DNA of 64,000 nt from Polytrichum commune. Its lineage: Eukaryota; Streptophyta; Polytrichopsida; Polytrichales; Polytrichaceae. The stretch lies in the NCBI GenBank assembly GCA_950295325.1, contig OX485803.1, positions 62,263,554-62,327,553 of the forward strand, given 5' to 3'. A program made the position numbers and the translations under genes. Every line of letters begins with the position of its first letter. Positions within the stretch are counted from its first letter, which is position 1. Below, piece by piece: positions 1-12,590 of the stretch. The notes below the pieces were generated by a model. The model saw only the letters and a program-made list of their open reading frames with translations, did no database searches and had not been told where the DNA came from.

Positions 1-673
1 TACATGGATGCATCCCCACTAACCTTCAGTGAAAAACACACTAAGGTAGAGAGGGTGTTTAAACTAGATGTGTGAGCTTTTCAACCTAATTTATAGAGGC
101 TACATGGATCGATGATATGCAAATTGGGTTAGTATATTGGCTTAGACATGGTAGAAACAAAATAAAATACATTGCACAATATTCAAATATACAACAATTT
201 TCTTGAGTCATTTACATGGCTACCTAAATGCCTCCCTAGACCCACACTTTGTCCACTATAGATGGCTCCCAAAATTGTACCATACTCGCCCAAAATCAGC
301 CCCACACTAAAACCCACACTTCACCCAATAAGAAATTTGAAACCTCAAAGCTTTTGCATACGGGATCTAAATTAAACTCACAAATAACCCAACCCTAGCT
401 GCAACTTGACGCTTGCCCCAAACCAACCTTGCTTTTGTCCTAAACCAACCATGTTTCTCACCCCAATCTACCCCCGATTTGCACTGGAAACGTTCGGATG
501 GTTTAGGTGTCCTCTGGTTACATGATTAGGAGACGTGCAAAGGGTTCGTTGTTGAGAATTGGATGGAATTAGTGACCCTCTACCATACTAAATTAAGAGT
601 AACAAAAATCATACATGTGATACCATCCGGGACATCTATGTCATACCCTGCTTTAACAAATGTACCTTGACAT
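1..673. other. Upstream spacer, no gene seen
   Basis: AT-rich spacer left of the first MITE. No reading frame with recognisable protein similarity and no clear RNA gene was seen on either strand. Confidence 0.5.
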
Positions 674-1081
674 TACTACACTAACTATTGTATTAAGTGT
701 CACATGGTATTTTATGGCAATGTAGTAACTTTTTTAGTGGCACTTCTTATGAATAAGTTTACAAATACTGTCATTGCAACTTACTTTTAGTTCATCCAAA
801 TGCCAATTATTGAAACAAAGTTTGGTATTTCCTGCATCCCAATTTTTTTTTAAAAATGAAATATGGTCAAAGGATGATTGAAATTTGGATGAAAAAACAC
901 CTAGCAAGTGATGTAAATTGGAACATTGTACATCTATATTGCCCAATTTTCTTATACTAGGAATGACAAATAAGGTTAGTTTTACACTTAAGTGTTGGTG
1001 ACACTCTAGGGACGGTTTACAAATGAGTATTGAGCAAGACAAATAGAATTGGTGACACTAAATTCAATGTTTAGTGTAGTA
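674..1081. mobile_element. MITE, TACTACACTAA family (copy 1)
   Basis: About 408 bp bounded by imperfect ~30 bp terminal inverted repeats: the left end begins TACTACACTAAC and the right end is the reverse complement of TACTACACTAAAC, with the inner TTAAGTGTCAC/TTTAGTGTCAC also matching. Related copies lie at 22964-23387, 26513-26806 and, shorter, 13096-13330. No transposase is encoded. It sits directly upstream of the LIP5 promoter; the right end abuts an (ACCT)n run. Confidence 0.75.
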
Positions 1082-1128
1082 CCTACCTACCTACCTACAT
1101 ACCTACCTATTACATACCTACCCACCCC
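1081..1128. repeat. (CTAC)n-type microsatellite
   Basis: Imperfect run of CTAC/CATAC units immediately outside the right end of the MITE and about 160 bp upstream of the LIP5 start codon. Confidence 0.8.
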
Positions 1129-1283
1129 TTGCGACCCAGTACGAGCGACCGACCAGGTCGCTTGGGCTTGAAGGCGGAACGAAGAGAGTCAGGTGTCCAA
1201 CATTAGGGTTTCAGAATTCGATCCATCGCCATAGCCATCGCCATCGTTGCAGCGGGAGCTTCATCACGAGGTTACCCACCGCC

Positions 1284-4200
1284 ATGACGATCGACGGGGA
1301 GCCTGCCAAGGTTCTGCTTCCTTTCTTGCAACGCGCTGACGAATTGCAGAAACATGACCACTTGGTGGCCTATTATTGTAAGTTCCCTCTCTACAGTTTA
1401 CCTGTCAATCAAGCTCGATCGGTCACTGTGCACATACTAATTCGTCTTTTCATCACGTCTGAGAGAATCATCGTGTATGTTTGAATGTCTAATTTTGGTG
1501 GTGCTTTGCCTTATTCGTTCACAGAAGGTCTCGATTTTTAGAGGAAATTGAGCTGTGATTTGATTCGTGTATTGGGCGATTAGTGTGTTTGCGTTTGTGA
1601 TGCATAGGGGTTATGAAGGATGACCAGTTTTGATGGTGGTATATGATTGATGGAATCTAGGAGGTTTTGGTTTCCAGGTTTGTTTGGATGTCTAATTCTG
1701 GTGCTTTGCCTTATTTATTCATAGAAGAAAAAGCGACGTAGAGGAAATTGAGCTTTGATTTGATTCGTGTATTGGACGACTGGTGCGTTTGCGCTTGTGA
1801 TGTGTGGGGGATGTGGTCGATGACCAGTTTTGGTGCCCTGTATGATTGATGGAATCTGGGAGGTTTGGTTTCTGTGGTGTGTTAGAAGTAGAGAATTGAG
1901 TAAATTACAGTTGTAGCTGGGAGATTGGTTGATTGGTTCCGTGATGGTTAGCGGATTCAATTTGCGTGGATTTTTTTGTTTGTGAGAGTTGGGGAGGAAT
2001 GTGGATTTGATCAGGGGTTAGATCTCTATTTGGCATTGGTATGGGTAGGGTAAGGTAGGGTAAGGAGTATGAATTTGTTGTTTAGGTCGTTTTGTGCACT
2101 GAATGTTCTTCCTTTGCTATGACAGGCCGTTTGTATGCAATGGAAAAGGGGCTCAAGATTCCGCCAAAGGAACGGACAAGCGAGACTAAGGCGCTTCTTA
2201 TTTCTCTCATGAATCAGCTTGAAAAGGTTTGTTTGTGTCTCTTGCTCTAAGGTTCGTGCTTGTGGTAGTGGTTGTCATATTGGGCTGTTCACAATGACGG
2301 CATCCTGTGTGCCCAGATTGCCAAATAGTGCAGTGTTGGAATCAGCTGTTTAGAAACCAGGAAGAGTAGTTTCAATTGCGTTTCATCCCGGGAGTGGGTT
2401 GATAAGTATATATTTGAGAGAATTATCCCTTCTCATCAGCGTTGTTGATTTCATTCTCTCTTAAATGTTGATGAAGATTGAGAATTTAACGCATTAAGGA
2501 CAGATTCTCACGATTTGGGTTATTCAAGACTTTATGGCACTTGGGAGTGTACCTAAGCTTGGGATTTTCACTACTGTAATATCTGTCAACTCCTTCATGT
2601 GCGTGCTGGGGTTTTTATCGAGCATGTAGTAGGCATTTGCAGTACATTAGGCAGGACCACACTAGGTGTAGGCTCAACTCTGATGCTAAAATAATAACAG
2701 GGGCCTGCACCTAGATTTTTTCCAGGGATCCAAGGAAGCAGGATTTGATGATTTATTGATTGAGAATTGAACTAGCTACCTCCAATGCGAAGCAGGGGTA
2801 GTGTCATTGGTTAGGTTGGGAACTTAAACAAACAGCTTTGGGATCTCCTATGAAGATTTAAGGGTGAATAGAAAGGATTCAATAGCCAGAAATTTGACCT
2901 ACCCTTCTTTTCAAACTGCACAGGGTATCAAAGGTTGTACGACTTACAAATGATGTCTTTATTTAATAAAATCTGATTGATATCAACAAGACGACAATTT
3001 TTAAATGTGCCGAGGCATTTACAGGGTTGATACAGAAGGAAGTGTATGATCATACACACAGATACTTTCACAGCAGTCAGAGATATTTCTTTTTAGGTTT
3101 GTTTTATTTAGTGCTCCTTCCTTAAATTGTGGTGACTAGTTTTAGGAGTCTATCAAGATAATCATGTACTTCTGCAGGATAAAAAGGTTGTGCAACTGAG
3201 TACTGACGACAATATGCACATGGAGGGATTTGCTCTCCAAGTGTTTGCGAAAGCTGATAAACAGGATCGAGCTGGTCGTGCTGATTTGTATGTCTCAACA
3301 CGATATCCATTTGTTCATGCCAACTCTGTAGACCTTAGGTTTCCTTTTATTTAGACACAATTGATAAGAATCTGAGGATGGGAGCAAGAATAACTGCCTT
3401 TGTCTGAATTAATTTATTGTAGGCAAAGCTAGATAATAGGATGTTGTGATGGATTAGATCTGAATGATTCCTTGTTGATGAGCTCTATTGTAGCTGGACT
3501 AATGCCTTTGTATGCATGTTTGTGGCACCTATGAGAGTTATCATGGTCAATTGTGTCTAGTGTTGGCTAATAAATAGAAGGATATAAGGAATATATAGGG
3601 AATATGTTATAGCTCTTGGAGCTGTGTTGAAAGATGGACAAAGTAAACATTGGTTTAAATTCATGATTGATTTATGACGAGAGACTGACAATTTTCCTGT
3701 TTTATAGGAACACAGCCAAGACTTTCTATGCTGCCAGTATTTTCTTTGAGGTTCTGCTCCAGTTTGGCGAACTGCCACCTGATGTAAGAACTCAAATCAA
3801 TCACATGGTCTTATAGGTGTATCCCCAATAGGCGTGCCATCCGACCTCCATTTGTTTATACTCATATTTCACTTTTAGTAATTTACTCATGTCTCTGGAT
3901 GTTGTAGTAAATCATCTTCATAACACTTTTTTTTGGAAATACATTTTCACTATACTTGAAAACAATGTGGCCTGTCATAGTTTGAGCTGCTGTATTTAGT
4001 TTTGATTTTCTTGTGTGTTGATACAATTCTGTGTAGATTCAAGAGAAACAGAAGTATGCGAGCTGGAAGGCGGTTGATATTCGCAAAGCATTAGCTGAGA
4101 ACAGAAAGCCGATTCCTGGACCTCCTGGAGGTGAAAAAGATGCACCTGATGAAATGTCATGGAAAAATGAGGTGAAGCACTTCTCTATCTTATTGCATTC

Positions 4201-5261
4201 GGGATGTTTTGATCTCACTTGATTTAGTATCTCAGTGGATATTATGTTATGTTTTGGCTCAATAATACTTGTTGATGTCACTCAATCTAGAATGCAGAGA
4301 ACACTTAGAAATTGTGAGCAAAGTGGATTTCATCTATACCTGTACTTACAAGGGATTGGTTGACTAACTGCAGGGGAGCACAAATGATGCACCTGAAAAT
4401 GTTCGACCCATATCTCCTTCCACCTTGAACCGTGATACATCCCAAGGACCTACGTCAATGGACACCTCTCACAGAAGTTTTACATCTCCACCTTCTGAAC
4501 CTCCACCTCGGCATTCTTATAGCAAATCTTCTGAGGATATGAATCTGCCTTCGGCACCCTCAAATCCCATTCCCCCTTCCTTCGGCCAGAATCCATATGC
4601 ATCCACTGACAGCACAGGCTACCCGTCAAGTGCTCCTCCTCCATCGCATCAGCCAAGTCTTTACCCTCATAATTCAGGCACACCGTTTGATTCCTTGGGT
4701 GGTGGCGGCAATGATAAAGCAACCCCTACCATTGGCACTTATTCATACCCTTCAGATCCGCCTGGTTATTCGACATCATCAACTCCATCTAGTTACAGTT
4801 CTTATCCTTACAGTTCAAGTATGCCTCAAGGAGGTTCACCACAACAAGATCCATCAATGTTTCACCAACATTCTCAACAGTGGCCTAGTTCTCCATTTAA
4901 TGATCCAACTTCAACATATCCCTCAGTTTTCCCATCAGCACCTGGTGGATATCAATCAGCGTCTCCACAGTACCCATCCATTCCTCAAGCGCCACATGGG
5001 ACTTCGAGGTTCTTGGAACAGCCAGCTGCTGCTCCTGTACGACAAAATAGTGCTCCAGCAGGTCCACCAGAGTCATCAGGGGGATATGAGATGAATGGGT
5101 CGTATGATAGCAATTTCAAGCCATCACCTGGCCAAGTGGCTGAAGCACACAAGGCATCAAGATTTGCAGTTAGTGCTTTGGCATTTGATGACATACCTAC
5201 TGCCATCTCATATTTGAGAAAATCACTTGAGTTGCTTACATCTCCTTCAGCCTCAACATAA
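1284..5261 (+). CDS. LIP5: LIP5/VTA1-type ESCRT regulator (Vps4 activator)
   Basis: Six exons: 1284-1377, 2126-2226, 3178-3287, 3708-3783, 4037-4171, 4374-5261; phases agree and give 467 residues. The N-terminal half matches the Vta1/LIP5 MIT-like region: exons 1 and 2 join as AYYCRLYAMEKGLKIP, and exons 3 and 4 join as GRADLNTAKTFYAA. The middle (about residues 180-400) is a low-complexity Pro/Ser/Tyr/Gln linker. The last ~45 residues (GQVAEAHKASRFAVSALAFDD onward) are the conserved Vta1 C-terminal domain, which in the family dimerises and stimulates the ATPase SKD1/Vps4 during ESCRT-III disassembly at multivesicular bodies. All introns are GT-AG. The start ATG lies in a good context (accgccATGA). 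Identity is firm; the symbol follows the plant LIP5 name. Confidence 0.93.
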
Positions 5262-7007
5262 TTAGTGAGTGCATGTCCTCTTTTCGTGCATGGACAGAGA
5301 ACAAGGTTGTATCATTCATGGGTTTTCTCACCTCCAATATTTAGTATTTAGTATTTAGACTACTAGGTGCTGTACTTTTCTCCACATCAGTGAGAAGATA
5401 GTGACAGTGGAACTTTAAGTGCACAGTTTGTGCTGTTCTCCTGTAAACTTGTACAAATGTAGAACTTGGTGACTTGTCTTTGTGTAAGCAGTGAGGTGGC
5501 ATTCTAAAGATGTATTCGTAGTTTATCTGAGCAGTGGAGCTTGGGGCACAAATTTGTGCTGTTCTTCTTGAGTTTTATACCGAGGCTAGAACATGGTTAT
5601 CTGGTAGATTGAATTATTCTTGTGTACATAATAGGCATGCAGGTTGTGGTGCATGAAAAGCTTAAATGGATTTACAATCTACCTGGAAATTGGGCATCTG
5701 GTTCTCTATTAAATTCTACATTTCTTTGCCTACATTTCAGGGTTGACAACTTGTCTTGTGAAGAGGCTGATGTGATGGCTGGGTTGTAAGTAAAGTAGAT
5801 GTGCATGTGGCATAAATCCCAGGATGTCATATGTACATGATACTCGTGCACAACTGAAAATTGAATATCTCTTGTATTTACTGAAAAGCCCAAGTCAGGT
5901 CCTTGCAAATTGACATGTGCGGGAAGTAATAAATAGTTTAAATTTATACAACAACAGTGATGTAGTTTTTCCTCGAAGCTGACCTTTTGTTTGGACCGAG
6001 GTAATTATAGGTTCAAAATTTGGCTACCTACCAACAAATATGGGACTTTGTGCTTGAATAGCCAATCAGGGATGTCCGAGCATTCTCTACTTTAGAAAAA
6101 CTGAAGGTTTTGAGGTTTTGAGTAAAAGGATGATTTAAATTAACTTACTTTCCTTCATTATGATGTGTCCTTAGTCAGCTATTCAAACAATACCAAACCC
6201 TTGCACTTCTAATACTGTAAGTGAACCTTTGATTTCAACCGAGTTGTGCCGATCCCAAGTCCAAAAGCTTTGGGAATCGGAGTGAGTCGGGACTGCTGGC
6301 GCTCCATTACGAGCGAAATGGGTACCACGAGTTGAATACGACCAAGAATGGTCCCCCTCTCATATGAGAATTCCTATTTTAAAAGTCCTTTTAATCTGCT
6401 CCTCCACCTATTTGCATCTCCGGGGGAAGGAGCGGCGAAATCGACAACAAACCTCCCAGGAAACAACGATAGGTGGTGGTCATTCTGGGTTTAGCTCTGA
6501 CTTCATCGCAACTTGGACGTAATTTTGTGATTTCTTCCCCACGAAATCCCATTCCTCCTTGTGGAATCCACTAAAAGAAAAATTGATTGTTTTGTGATTT
6601 TGTTGAGTTTCAATACGTGCCACAAACCCGGGAGTTTGGAATTTATTTATTTTTGGCAGCAGAAGTAGTAGGCCGGCCCGATGGGCGGGTCGGATTTTGG
6701 GATTTTTTTTTGGGGTAGCAGAAGTCTGAAGTCACTGGCTTTTAAGCAGTTCTGCGCACACTGGTCGGCGGAATGATTTTTGGTTTTGAAGTTTCCTCTT
6801 CTCCACTTGACATGTGAGCTTCTGGGTTCATCATCATCATCATCATTTGGCTCCATTTCTTGCACATCAAGGAATCTCGCAGTAAGTTACACAAAGGTGG
6901 TCCGTGAGTGATTGATTGTGGGACTGAATGGTGGAGTCGGCATACGATTGGGTCGCAAAGGCAATATGAATTTTTTGAGGTGGTGAGGATTGAGGGATTG
7001 AGGGGCG
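5262..7007 (+). other. LIP5 3' region and upstream region of the DHHC gene
   Basis: No coding exon recognised. The first part should contain the LIP5 3' UTR. From about 6240 the sequence becomes less AT-rich and probably contains the promoter and 5' leader of the following gene. No convincing TATA box seen. Confidence 0.5.
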
Positions 7008-10000
7008 ATGGGGCAATGGCTATTTCTGGGGGCTTACCTCAGTCTGTGCCCTTTGCTTCTCATGTTGTTGCTATGTGGCGATCGAGGCATCTTCCAAGGC
7101 ACCATCATTCATCGAGCACATGATTTTGTGGCGGGGGGAGCCTGCGAATCACTTCAGTAAGTTGCTTGCATCATTTCGAATCCCTCCTTGACCATATAAT
7201 CTCGCAATTTTCTTCCTCTGAAGCATCAATATTTGACCACATTTGTGGTGACTTTGAAATGCACCAGACAGACAGACAGACAGACATGCGCCTTTCCCTT
7301 CTACATATCTCTGTCTGGTGCATTTGTGGGACACCACAAGTGTGGTAAAAATTGATGCTCTGTGCTTGGCAAATCTCTATCTGTCATTAAATTTCAGAAG
7401 TTTTGGGAGTTTTGGGTTCAAGACAGTCTGAAATTCAGGACGAAGGATGGTTAGGTTTCTGGAGATTTTTGGGTTCAAGGCAGTCCGAGTTTCAGGTGGA
7501 ATTGTGACTAGGGATTTGGGATAAGGGATAATCACTCCAGTAAGTTGGTTGCCTCTCTCGAATCCCTTGACCATAGAATTTTTTTCGCAAATTTCTTCCC
7601 CGAAGATCAACCAGATTGGATAAAGCTGTTTCTCTGTCTGTCTGGTGCATATCTGGGTCACCACAAGTGCGGTAAAAATATGCTGCTCAGGGCTTGGCAA
7701 ACCTCTGTCTGTCTCTCTGTCTCTGGATTTGACGAGTTTTTGGAATTATGGGTTCAAGACAGTCTGAAATCTAGGTAGAAATATGGCTAGGGTTTTTAGA
7801 GATTTTTGGGTTCAAGGGTTCAAGGCACCCTGACTATCTCGAATCCCTTGACCATAGAATTTTGCAATTTTCTTCCTCAAAGCTCAACCAGAATGGGTAA
7901 AGCTGCATGTCTGTCTGTTTGGTGCATTTCTGGGTCACCACAAGGCTTGGCAAACCTCTGTCTGTCTGTCTCTGAATTTCAGGAGTTTTTGGGGTTTTGG
8001 GTTGAAATTCAGGTAGAAAGATGGCTAGGGAGTTTGGGGATTTTGGGTTCAAGGCAGTCCGAGTTTCATGTGGAAATGTGATTAGGGTTTTGGTATAAGG
8101 GTTAATCACTCCAGGAAGTTGATTGCTCCTCTCGAATCTCTTCACCATAGTATCTCGCAATTTTCTGCTCCGAAGATAAACCAGAATGGGTAAAGCTGCG
8201 TGTCTGTCTCTCTGGTGCATTTCTTGGTCAACATTTGATGCTCAGGGGTTAGCAAACCTCTCTTTGTGTGCCTCTGAATTGTCTCAGGAGTTTTGGAGTT
8301 TTGGAGTTTTGGGTTCGAGACAGTCTGAAACACAGGTAGAATGATGGCAAGGGTTTTTGGAGATTTTTGGGTTCAAGGCAGTTTGAGTTGCAGGTGGAAA
8401 GGTGCCTAGGGTTTTGGGATAAGGTGTGTGTGCCTTATGTGGTTACTCTTCTGTATTGGATACCTTTAGTTGAGTGGTGTATGGTGGGGTTTGTTGTTAA
8501 AAATGGACATCAAAAAGACATGTTTTACGATGAGATTGGAGTATGTGAACAAAACATAGATACCGTTCTAGGTTCACTTGCGAACATAACAATTGGGAGG
8601 GTCTATGTGATCACTTTGAAAAGAAAGAGAAAAGGCCACTAGAGTTTTGGGATGGTTGGGTTCAAGGCAGTCTGAACTTCATATAGAAAGGTGATTAGGG
8701 TTTTGGGATGTTTGGGTACAAAGCACTCTGATTTTCAGGTAGAAAGGAGACCAGGGTTTTGGATATTTGGGTTCAAGGCAGTGTTTAGGAATCATTTGGG
8801 ATTGCAAGAATACATACAATTTTGATTGTGGTCTTGGTTGAATCATGTGAAGTTGATCCTTGTGGTTTTCAGGAGATTGGTGGGTTACTGTTTTGGTGAA
8901 AGAGGGAAGCAGGCTTGTGATGCCACGGAGCACTACTGCTGTGAAAAACCCAACCCAGGTCTACAGGTACTTGAAAGAATTTATGTGCCCCCAGCAATAA
9001 CTCCAACTCCAGACACAAGAAATCTGGCAGAAATTGATGAAAATCATGTGAATGTGTGTGGCGCATGTTTTGTATGACCATTTTCCATTGTCAATAAGTT
9101 TATGTCATTCTCTTGATCTGTGGAATTGTGGGATATGATTGCAGTTATTTTACTTGAGCATCATTGGTGGATGCTATTTTACCCTGACATATACTTCGCT
9201 GCAGTATATTCCTGGTGTCTACATTTCTGCATTTCACAGGTGTTCACCAATATGAACAATCGATCCTATGTAACTCTTCCTTTGATGGACTCTGTCCATG
9301 CACATGGTATTTTAGGAGTTCTTGTTTCATTGAATTTGCTTAAGGTAGACCGGTGTTAATTCAACACCCCAAAAATGTAGACACCTATATTTGAGTGGTG
9401 TGTGGTGTGGATCGAAGACCAGACACCAAAAAGATATGTTTCTAAAAGAGATTAGAGTACTCCTAACCATGTTAGGTACAATAGTCCAAAAATTGGGGGG
9501 GACCTATATGACCATTGAACAACAAGAATCCTCACTTTGATAATGATTAAGATATTCATATGAGCTCTGTAAATTATGAAGGAAATGGCTATGGGCACGA
9601 TTTGGATTTGCTAATCATCTCACACTAATTGCATGTTTTATATCCTACAAGAAGTGGGTGCAGAGATATAAGTATCTGATTTTATTTTAATAGTTGTGGG
9701 TGTGGTTGTGGTGAGTTCCAATGTGTAGGTCCCAAGAAGCTGACCTTATAATAACAGCTGGCACTGTGACTTGTGCAGATACACGGGACCAGCAGCTGCA
9801 TCTTTTGGATTGTGTTTGTTTCTTCTCACGAGTTTTACAGACCCTGGCCGGATTGACGTAAATACTGTCAAGTCTCAATTGGAGACATACCCATTCGACA
9901 ATGTCCTCTATGTGAAAAAATCCTGTCCTACCTGCGGTATACCAAGGTGAGTTTCAATTTAAGCACGTAGAACTTGCAACTTAGTGAGTAGCATTGTGAT

Positions 10001-12590
10001 GAAGGCAATCGGGCCTAATTCAGCTACTTATGTTAATTGGACACCTATATTTGAGTGATGTGTGTTAGGTCTGGATCTGAGAACGGACACCAAAAAGACA
10101 TGTTCTAAAAGAGATTGGACTACATGCTCAGAATTTGGTAATTATTCCTAGTTCAATCGTCAATATAATTAGGGTGACCTACATGAAAAATTCAAGAGGA
10201 TAATTCTCACTTTGTTAATGAATTAAATATGTACATGAGTTCGAAAAATTATGAGAATGGCTACAGCCTTGATTAGGATTTGTTAATTATCTCGTACTAG
10301 TTGTGTGTGCAACATCCTAGAAGAAGTGGGCACAGAGCTAGAACTGTCTGTTCTAGGCCCACTTACCTTATATATCAGAACCTTGAATGACTTCTGTATG
10401 TTGGAATTGCTTCTGTGTCAGTACAGACCAGCGCGATCAAAGCACTGTAGGATCTGCAACAAATGTATTGCTCGATTTGATCACCATTGCGCCTGGATGG
10501 TCAGTGCTGCAATTGTCTTGTTCTTCATCTGTTCCAATCAACGTCTTTCAAGCTTGAATTACTCTACACACTCTTTATTGGACATCTGGAAATTGCAGTA
10601 TCTGGTAGTGACAATTCTGTTTGTCCGCATTCTCACTTCATTGTTCTCGATTGTGGGGGGATTGATAGAACAATTGCATTGGTGAGCGCAATCTTCGATT
10701 TTTCTTGGCATTTCTTGGATGGTGGGTTCCTGACATCACCTTTGTACAAGTTCTATGGCCATTTCAAATGAATGGTGATCAATTGTAGCCATCTCCTGCA
10801 GATGGATATCTGTTGGCTCAAGCTTTTAGCAGGAGTGTTGTGTATCTGCATTCAAGAATCGATGCCACTGACTTACCTCCCATATAGTTTAGAGAAAAAG
10901 TGATGCTGAATGAAGAACTTGAATATTTATAAATTTTCATTTAGTAACTCAAGTGCTATTTGTCTCTGGCCAGGCATGTTCTATTATGCTGGTATGGAGT
11001 GTATGTGCTCTTTACAATCCTAGCAGGTCAAATCGAGGAACGAGGCATTGTCCGGGCTGTAAGATGTAAGCTGGCTTTTTAGTTGAGAGTGTTACAGATT
11101 TCAAAACGAGTTGGTTTTGAATGAGGCTCAATATTCACTTGTGGGATCGTTTTACAGATGGGCTGAGCCTCTCTGCATATGTTGATCAACTAAATGAAAT
11201 CTGTATGCTTTTCAGGGTACATTGGTAGGCCAGCAACGTTTCATGACATATATCCACATGTTCTTCAGGTTTGTCATCTTCCACGGTGTCTTGATAACTG
11301 ATTGTGCATTTTCTGTTGAACAATATTTCATCTCCATCAGTGTTGTATGAAGATATGCATCTGTAAATTGCTTTTAATATTGTACATGGTGTAATCTCAA
11401 TCCGGAAGATCAGAAAGTTGCACGAGCAAAGTATTTTTCTGAGAATATTATAGATACTATTCAGTGATGCCTTTAGATTGCTTGTGGATTTGAAACTCTT
11501 TTCATCTTACAGAATACTAAAGTTGTAGTACTCACACGACTTTTTGTGGGAGGGAATCAGTGGTTGTTGGCATATTATTCAACACAAGTAATGCTGTTGA
11601 TATTCCTATTGGTGATATCCTTATTGCTTCTGGGATTTTTTGGTTATCACCTGACTCTTGTGGCTTACAACACAACTACGAATGAGGTATGTTCCTTCAC
11701 ATCACGTTCTCCTGTTATTTCTTAGTGTTGTCCACACTGTCTGGTAGACTTTTGCTTTTTGTTTTTGCAAGAAGCTAAAAGTGTCCGGTTTCTGCATGGT
11801 CACTTTCTTAAATCGGACACCTATATTTGAGTCGTGCATGGTTAGGTGTGGATCTAAGAAGAGACACCAAAAAGACACATGTTTAAAAGAAATTGGATTA
11901 TGTGCTCAAAATTTTGGTAACCATTCTTGGCTTGATAGTTAGCATAATTAGGGGACCTATATGACCAGTCAATGAGCTTGAGAAACTTCACTTTGATAAT
12001 GAATAGGATATTCATATGAGCTCCGAAATGTCACGAGGCAAATAGTTATGGACACGAATGGATTGGCAATCATCTCGCACTAATCGCGCATCTCACATCC
12101 TAGGAGAAGTGGGTGGAGAGCGAAAGTGTCCATTTAAGGCCCACTTACCTTACACTAGCAATGGATATCTGTCCTCTGTACTTTGAAGCTTGCAAGTGGG
12201 GTCATGCCTCAGATCTGACGTTGTCTTCAGAGGTCAGAAGATTTTAATGACATTTCTTCCCCAGGAAGATAAGTTTTTGGTTGGCCAGCTCCTGACATTG
12301 TAATGATTGTCCCTATCCAGACTTACAAGTGGGACGGCCTGAGGCAATGGCAAGCAGAAGTGGAAGGGGTGCAACAGGCGAGTGGGAATGAAGATACTCC
12401 ATCTCTTGCACAAAGTAATAAGACAGCTAGTAAATGGGGCTGGCTCACTTGTAAGAACTGCTGGGCTAGCACACCCAAACTTGAAGAACAGAACATCTAT
12501 GATAGAGGACTTTGGAAAAACTTCGTTGAGGTACTAGTCCCCCCAGGGTACTGGGGTTCATACCAACATGTACAGAAGAAACACCAATAG
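7008..12590 (+). CDS. DHHC-type protein S-acyltransferase (plant PAT15/PAT17-like)
   Basis: Ten exons: 7008-7156, 8873-8966, 9145-9239, 9779-9946, 10427-10499, 10669-10721, 10974-11065, 11216-11268, 11513-11686, 12321-12590; phases agree and give 406 residues. Exon 1 is short and encodes [20 protein letters not shown], the first membrane segment. Membrane segments follow in exons 3-4 ([21 protein letters not shown], then the family DPG motif). The cysteine-rich domain spans exons 4-5 ([21 protein letters not shown]) and ends in the catalytic DHHC (FDHHCAWM); exon 6 gives NNCIGERN. Exons 7 and 9 carry the last two membrane segments, and exon 9 ends in the TTxE motif (NTTTNE). DHHC enzymes palmitoylate cysteines of membrane-associated proteins at endomembranes. 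From memory the nearest relative is Arabidopsis At3g04970. The exon 7 donor was placed at 11066 because it restores RWYIGRP. Confidence 0.92.
7145..8790 (+). repeat. Degenerate tandem array in intron 1 of the DHHC gene
   Basis: Landmark TCGAATCCCTTGACCATAG recurs near 7177, 7556, 7837 and 8135 (spacing about 380, 281 and 298 bp), with accompanying blocks (GTCTGTCTGGTGCAT, GGGTTCAAGGCAGTC, AGTTTCAGGTGGAAA). The array begins with the authentic 5' splice site: CAGTAAGTTG at the exon 1 end is repeated at 7538-7547 and, mutated to CAGGAAGTTG, near 8112. It is interrupted by a MITE fragment at about 8446-8640. Confidence 0.85.
8446..8640 (+). mobile_element. MITE fragment (GGACACC family) in intron 1
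   Basis: Degenerate copy of the ~330 bp family found at 9350-9695, 10025-10378 and 11797-12150. Shared blocks include TTGAGTGGTGT, CAAAAAGACATGTT and GAGATTGGA. The right end is truncated. Confidence 0.6.
9350..9695 (+). mobile_element. MITE (GGACACC family) in intron 3
   Basis: Contains the family core: GACACCTATATTTGAGTG, CACCAAAAAGA, GACCTATATGACCA and, near the right end, AAGAAGTGGGTGCAGAG. Terminal repeats are less clear than in the intron 9 copy. Confidence 0.7.
10025..10378 (+). mobile_element. MITE (GGACACC family) in intron 4
   Basis: Left end TTAATTGGACACC and right end CTAGGCCCACTTACCTTA flank the shared core (GGACACCAAAAAGACATG). It fills most of the intron upstream of the exon that encodes DHHC. 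Confidence 0.75.
11797..12150 (+). mobile_element. MITE (GGACACC family) in intron 9, intact ends
   Basis: Imperfect terminal inverted repeats: left CTTAAATCGGACAC, right GTGTCCATTTAAG, extended outward by GGT..CACT / AAGTGGG..ACC similarity. Non-coding, about 350 bp. This copy best defines the family. Confidence 0.8.

Noticed and set aside
10500-10668. Open frame continuing past the DHHC exon 5 (126 and 94 codon frames)
   Set aside because: GTCAGT after CAWM is the donor; the next exon at 10669 restores the family motif NNCIGERN, so the run-on frames are intronic.
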